Below are positions 1 to 24,543 of a stretch of DNA of 24,543 nucleotides, piece by piece. Made by a program: the position numbers and the translations under genes. The stretch comes from Apostichopus californicus (lineage: Eukaryota; Echinodermata; Holothuroidea; Aspidochirotida; Stichopodidae), in contig JAIPMN010011828.1 in NCBI GenBank assembly GCA_020650975.1, positions 1 through 24,543 on the forward strand, in the 5' to 3' direction. Every line of letters starts with the position of its first letter. The stretch's first letter is position 1. A model generated the notes under the pieces. It was given only the letters and a program-made list of their open reading frames with translations, was not told the DNA's origin and did not search any database.

Positions 1-3000
1 TAACAGGAGAAGCTAACAATTACTGTTTGATAAATATAAGATATTCAGTTTAATAAACTGAATGTTTATTAAAATGGATTTTGCTTCCTCCGACTTTATG
101 TCATCTGCAGCTGTTAACCAAATTGTTATAACCATCAAAACAGAGGTGACGGAAGAGGTTTCAGTCTGGGGAGGGGGCCCTGGGGAGGGGGCCCCAGGGA
201 GGGGGAACAGACTTCAGAGGGCAGTGAGCCATGTGAATGGTATGAGGAAGCAAGTTACTGCAAAATTGCCTTAAAACAGCCCACAAAGTAGGACCCTCTG
301 TACATTCTGTACCACAATTCCAGTATTTGAATGTTTTTGATAAAAATATCAAGGGCACTTTTGAACTTTTAATTTTATGCAAGGCACTTGCAAGGTTTTT
401 TACAAAAGTGGGGCCGTGGGGAGAGGATGAATGTGACACCCTGAATCTAACTCCCTCAGCTTATCATGCAAGGAGGGTAGTACATTTTGGAGAGGGTCAT
501 GCAACAGCCATCTTTTGGCTAAGTTCATGTGTAGCGGTAGTTCATGTGTAGGGGTATCATGATACACACCCGATGATGATCACACAGTCACAGTCTCGAT
601 GCAAGGGGACTGGGGTTGAGAGCGGATCAGTCTTTAGGTTGTTTGGGGTGTTTTGTGCCCAGGTTTTTTCTTGGGTGACTTTACTTAGAAACAGCCATCT
701 GTAATTTGACATGGAATGAACAATACAAAGTCTGTACGTAAAGTCCAAGAACTGCATATGGTGTGGTTAACAGATGATTTCATGCAAACATTTGATTTCT
801 GTCACTGTCTAACAAAGAAGACATATTAGAGTGTAAGTAATGTTTCTGTGCCTGTTTTTGATCTTGAAGGTACAGTATGTCCATCTTCTAAATCTGCTGT
901 CTGGAAAGTTAAGACATTTCATGTTTATCGGTATGAGGCTCCTTCATGTCAGTAATGAAAGGCTATTTCAAGTCAGCAATGAGGCTCCATCATGCAGGCT
1001 TAGTTTTTATAATAGATTAATTCAAGTAACTTATTCATAGATAACTCTGAGGAACTGTATAGTTGAGGTCGTTGAAGGGACATGCAACTGCCCAACACTA
1101 AAAGGGAAGTAAAGATTGTTTTTGTAAATATCCTCTATTACTAAATATTTCTACAATAAGGGATTCTGTTAATAGGTGTTCTTTTCACTACAGCATGCTA
1201 ATAAGTGCAGCCTACATGAAACGCTTTTGTGGCACATATGAATTATATTATCATAACTATTTATGTAGTATTTTCCTATTACTCAAAACAGTTGATGAGC
1301 ATGCAAATGACATCCCCTGATATGAGTCTGTCTCCAACAGCCTTATATGGTAGTTCTGGCAGTTAGCCCAGGCTTTGAAAATCTCTGAATTGTTGCTGGA
1401 ATCGGAAGGTCTCAAAATCATTGTTCTTCAAATGCCAGGCAGCCAGGGAAAAGCTCCTTCGGTGTGGTTGAACTTCACCAGTTTTCTGTGGGCGAGTCGA
1501 CATTGGTTGACCCAAGATTGAGATAATAAATATGCACACAAAATTAATATGAAGTTTTTCATCACTTCTCTTGGAATCTTGATGTTGTATGTTATGTTCA
1601 CTAAAGAGCCCCCAGGAAAGATACAACCAGGAAGATATGGCACCAATGATCTGTTAACCAGACTGGTGTAGCCAATGGCATGTTCAAAGAGAGGGGGAGG
1701 GGGGGGGGAATTTAAAATGATCTGATGGTTCAACCTTCCTGGTTTTGACCTAATTATTGACCTATTTATTCAGCTAAATATGCCTCAGAATGAACCACTT
1801 GACATCCCAACTTCTGAACTTTTTCTTGGGAGGAAACACCTGACTCCTCTACGAGGGGGATGCCGCACCCAGTGACCCAACAGTTACACCTCTCATCTGC
1901 CCATAAAGGTTCACCTCTAAAAAAATCAGTCTGGGAATTTTTCACCATCCCACCCATGAAATCCATTGCCCACCCAAGCCTGATAGTCTGTAAAAGACAG
2001 AACCACAAATTTTCATATCTGCTATGGTTCTATGTATGGCTTACACATGAAACGCTGATAAATAAGCTAGAAAATCATGAAAATGGTCACCCATAGCCCA
2101 TAGGCAGAATTTTGATACCTAATGATTGACTGCTAATTGGAGAACAATGTTTCTACAGTGATGGTCAATTCTAAAAACAAGTTCACCTGATAAAACTTTT
2201 ATCCCAGCAGTGCTGACGTGTCAAAAAATTTGGATATTTAGAAAGTAAAGTCGTAAGGATTTCTTCACAAACTTTGGATTTTTAACTGATTATGACCTTT
2301 GACATGGTTAAAGATCAGTAATAATAAGCATGATAAGCAATACAAGTTTCATCATCTTTTATTTTACATACATTATTAATTCAAAGAACAAATCGTATAT
2401 AATGCTACATTATACGCTGAGTTGCATATGCTTCAATGCACATGTGCATAATTAATTAAAATGCAAGTTTAAGCATCTTCTTTAATAAGTTTAAGTATCG
2501 TCTGAAAATAAATTTTAGACCTATTATTTTCGGTCGAGGTATCTAAATAGAATAGCAGTACAAGATTCCACTATGGATGAACTGTCACTTGGCAAAAAGT
2601 GGCAGAGCTGGTTTATATAAAAAATAAAAATTTTAAATAACATGATTATGTTATTACAGAAGTTTGTTCAAATTTAGTAAGTTGTCTGGCAACAATCAGG
2701 CAGTGACATCATCATGCGAAATGAACATATGAACCAGGACGCCAAACTTGTTTTTGAAAAAATATTTTGAATTTAACGAGGGTAACATAGCAAGTGGTAG
2801 TATATTCACCAGTTTGACTGTACATCATAAGCTTGCTTAAAATTTTCGATTCTACCAGATTTTGTCCTAAATACAAATGGTGGGTAACTGGTGCAGTTTA
2901 GCTAAACATGATTATCTATTAAGTTCAACTCAACCCACTTCTGTAATCGACAGTTTTCGGACAGTCCTGATTAATTGGGACAAATGGTAATCTGATCCTT

Positions 3001-3011
3001 ACATCAGATTT
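1..3011. other. Downstream flank / possible REV1 3' UTR, no gene recognised
   Basis: AT-rich sequence with only short unsupported open frames. A GGGGCCC-rich duplicated tract lies at 168-205 and a 12-base perfect palindrome (GTATCATGATAC) at 554-565. A minus-strand AATAAA (plus TTTATT, 2358-2363) is a possible but distant poly(A) signal for REV1, about 1 kb past its stop. A minus-strand open frame at 1428-1733 shows no family I know. Confidence 0.5.
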
Positions 3012-3354
3012 CTAAGGGTGTGAAGACTCACGCACAAAGAAACGTCTCATGCCGGTAATTTCGAATGTGGGTAACAGAAGTGTTAGACCCCACCATCGAT
3101 CCCAGAATATTACACACACAGCTTGCTAGCGTCGGTAATTAGACACTAGTGTACAGTCAATACATACAGCTACGGTCAATACCCACAACACAGTGAACAT
3201 AGCAGCGATGGACATTTCAGGTCTAGATAAAAGATAACAAGGTATCACGTTTCCATTTTGTAGCAACAATAAAAAAACTTCACTTGCATGCAACGGAAAT
3301 TTAACTTTTTCAGAGAGTGGCACACGGTTTGGGGCGAGTCTTCAATGCCTTTAA
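3012..3354 (+). mobile_element. TTAA-type MITE, copy 1
   Basis: About 343 bp. Its left end AAGGGTGTGAAGACTC is an imperfect inverted match of its right end GAGTCTTCAATGCCTT. The right flank is TTAA and the left flank the degenerate CTAA. It is the diverged sister, in the same orientation, of 20244-20613. TTAA targets suggest piggyBac-like transposition, but the superfamily is unproven and there is no transposase. It sits just past the REV1 stop. Confidence 0.75.
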
Positions 3355-3392
3355 ACTAATATTCTGTGACTGAAGGCACATCCAGTGATGAT

Positions 3393-22114
<18,722 letters not shown>

Positions 22115-23613
22115 TCTGCTTCAGTATGAACCTATTCAGAACACCATATCATATATCTAAACTTTCAGAACCAAACTTCTGATTCTAACGACCTAACCGC
22201 TAAATTTGTGGTAAATACGATTCGTGAGACAGACGGCAGGCTGGGACTGGAAATGTAGTGAAAACACTGTATTTGAGGGTGCATGGCAGTATTTAAACTT
22301 ACGAAACATGAGATCTAATAATTGAGACACAATGTCATGTGCGGATGCTAAATTCACGAACTAAAATAAGGCAATGATCAACATTTTGGTTAGTGGTTAG
22401 CTATTCAATCGCAAGCCCTGGTACTTAATGTTGTTCCCAAATGTGTGTAACCATTCAAACGTCCATTCTTTTATAAGAAATCGCAAATGAGCACCTGGCA
22501 GGATTTTTCCACCCTAACAAATTGTACCCCATCGTGGTAAATATATGCGAATATAGAACATGGTTCCACCTGCATGTCCTACCCAATACTCACCATAGCT
22601 GATGGCTTGAATCCGTCTGATTATGAGCTACACTTACGCAAGTTGCAGCATGAACAGTTGCACGGTTTCCATATTATGCATTAGGGTTTATATTTTGTAA
22701 AAAAAAGAGGCAAGTTTAGCAGTCCAATCCTTCACTTGAAGTTCCGATATGAAGCAACACACTCCTAAAATGTCTCAAATCATCTTCAGTCCTCCCTGTT
22801 TCCACACCCAGGGACGGATCCATTATGTTAACAAGGAAAGGCTTGGTGTGACTCTGGGGTCGTTGGAGCCGATTCCCATGTAATTGTACGTGCAATCTGA
22901 GGCATATTTAGGCTATAAATTAGGCCTACGCGTAATATTGTGTTAATAAGTAACAACTACTTTTTTTGAGTTCAGTTTTGTGCAAGGTACGTTGGAATGG
23001 TGGCGTGGATAGGGGGGGGGGTGTGCAAACCCCCACCCACCCTACACCCTGGAAATGCGCCGGTCACCGTTTGTGCTGTTATAATTTATGGATGATTTAT
23101 GAATGAGTCGCCTTCAACGACCCAATAGCCACAAGTCCGGAGCTACCTGTCTAACCCTCCTCAAACATGATGAATTCATATTAATATACGCAGATTGTTT
23201 GATTAATTGATAAATTATTGACAAGTATGCCATACGTTGATCCTCAGAAGCCTAGTAACTGATAAATGTACAAATAGCTATAGCCTACATCATAATTACT
23301 ACTACAATCTCAGGCAATGTTTGGCTAAAGCGGTGTTAAACTGGTCCAACTCTGTATCAAACCCTCTCGCCAGCTGCTGCCAACTCTATATGGAACATTA
23401 TTTTGAGACTATAAACTTGCAAAACATGGTATAATATATAACATCTTCACGATTATAATTTCAAACTAGAAAATTATATGATTTTCTCACCAGTTGATTA
23501 TTGCAATTCATAAATAAATAACCTTCATACAACATTGCCACCAGGTATAACACATGCAACAAGTATTACAAAAAGAAAGGAAAAGAGAAAGGAAGAAAAA
23601 TAAATAAACAAAT
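22115..23613. other. REV1 upstream flank, no gene recognised
   Basis: This should contain the REV1 promoter and 5' UTR, but I see no clear TATA box or CpG-dense island. CAGGGACGGATCCA near 22809 and GGTGGCGTGGATAGG near 23000 resemble hAT-type ends without a visible partner. A 10-base G run followed by C-rich sequence lies at 23013-23043. The open frame at 23237-23434 has no known family. Confidence 0.5.
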
Positions 23614-23621
23614 GAACAAAT

Positions 23622-24337
23622 CAGCGGCGTAACGCCTATGGGCTCGGACGGGGCAAACCCAGGGGCCCCCGACCAAAGGGGGCCCCCGCTGCACTGATGT
23701 ACAGAACTTAGAAGAGGGGTACCCTTTTTTTTCTTTTTTTTGAAACGGCACGTTTTCGTTGGAAAAGAAACTATAAACGAGACAATGGACATATTTTTCT
23801 GTGCGTGAATACGTTCGTCATAAATCATATGCCCCTGCAACTGCAAATCTCGTATCCTTCTTTCCGCACGACTGACTCAAGAGCCTGAGGTACACACTGG
23901 AACTTGATAGGCTACGCTGGTACATATTATAGCGAAATAGCGCCTCTAATTTCAATGAATTCGCTCTCGGTCAGGGTTGCCACATGACATTGGCCGATAA
24001 CTGGCCATAATGACACAAATTTGGCATATTTTGAACCCCTTTGGCTGATGCTTTCCTCAGCTATCGGCCAAAAATGTGTCTATGAACGCAGATTTTCCCC
24101 AAAATCTCAGTCGATAAAAACACCACGAAATGTTCCATATACGGCTTAGATTGCACCAGAGAGCTTGTAAAACCCCAGAGCTTCCAGGGCCCTAAGGCGG
24201 GCCTTGGACCCACGCCTTTGGGACTTCGCGCTCAGCGCTCGCGATGTGCGCTGCGCGCACATCGGTTGATTCTCCGCAGCAGCCAGGGGGGCCCTTCCCT
24301 GGAACCAGGGGCCCCCAGACTCATCGTTACGCCGCTA
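23622..24337. mobile_element. hAT-like non-autonomous element upstream of REV1
   Basis: A 716-bp element. Its left end CAGCGGCGTAACG (23622-23634) is inverted at the right end CGTTACGCCGCTA (24325-24337) with one mismatch. The flanking octamers GAACAAAT (23614-23621) and GAACAAAA (24338-24345) match at 7 of 8, fitting an 8-bp hAT target duplication. Both subterminal regions are rich in GGGGCCCC-like tracts. A perfect hairpin with 10-bp arms lies at 24242-24264. No transposase frame. Confidence 0.8.
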
Positions 24338-24543
24338 GAACAAAATGAACAATTGGCAAAGGGACTGAAATGAAAGTAGCATTTATGCATTTTTTTAATA
24401 ATTTTTTTAAACCAACCAATTAACTTTTCTTGAAATTTGAAATTATTTAACTGAAATAACTTAGAAATTATATTGCAATAAATGAATAACCCATCGCTTC
24501 TTATGACTGAGCGAATCGACGACAAATAATATCCTCATTGCGG

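Noticed and set aside
1363-1733. Overlapping minus-strand open frames as a possible gene fragment
   Set aside because: No domain or family recognised, no matching splice partners, and the longest N-terminal part is a poly-Pro reading of a G run.
3013-3060. Second hammerhead-like string in the MITE: GTGAAGA followed by GAAACGTC
   Set aside because: The bases between cannot form helix II in either MITE copy, and the core starts with G instead of C.
24242-24264. Perfect hairpin as a transcription terminator
   Set aside because: Intrinsic terminators are bacterial; this is eukaryotic DNA and the hairpin lies inside a hAT-like element without a following T run.

Overview
The window is draft genomic DNA from an animal. 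It is intron-rich, AT-rich and dense with repeats, and it contains one 456-base assembly gap. It carries one complete protein-coding gene, REV1, on the minus strand: start codon at 22114, stop codon ending at 3393. I assembled the gene from 15 coding exons whose splice sites and phases all join without a break. The result is 3750 coding bases and 1249 residues; as I recall it, human REV1 is 1251. The SINE, MITE and TGACCT-array content suggests a marine invertebrate deuterostome, most likely an echinoderm and perhaps a sea cucumber. That placement is an inference from repeat style and REV1 similarity, not a proof.

Layout in plus-strand coordinates. 1-3392 is the downstream flank and probable 3' UTR, and holds one copy of a TTAA-flanked MITE. 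3393-22114 is the REV1 gene. Exons 15-13 (C-terminal polymerase-binding domain, third ubiquitin-binding motif) lie at 3393-7196. Exons 12-10 (two more ubiquitin-binding motifs and a linker) lie at 8046-10282. Exons 9-5 (little finger, thumb, second catalytic motif) lie at 10810-15228. The large exon 4 (N-digit, first catalytic motif, fingers) is at 16652-17839, and exons 3-1 (BRCT domain and N terminus) are at 19343-22114. 22115-24543 is upstream flank, ending in a hAT-like non-autonomous transposon.

The introns hold most of the unusual structure. There is a plus-strand hammerhead-ribozyme-like motif of the Penelope type, with a core-less partner copy 1.6 kb away and a decayed relic. A 110-bp tandem repeat has copied the 5' splice site of exon 10 twice into intron 10. 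There is a degenerate TGACCT array, a direct duplication of about 300 bp next to the gap, a frameshifted LINE 3' end, two tRNA-like SINEs, a hAT-type MITE and a long TAA microsatellite. Three exon ends (3, 10 and 12) sit directly against repeats at their donor sites.

There is no second host gene that I can recognise, no CRISPR array, no functional tRNA gene and no operon.
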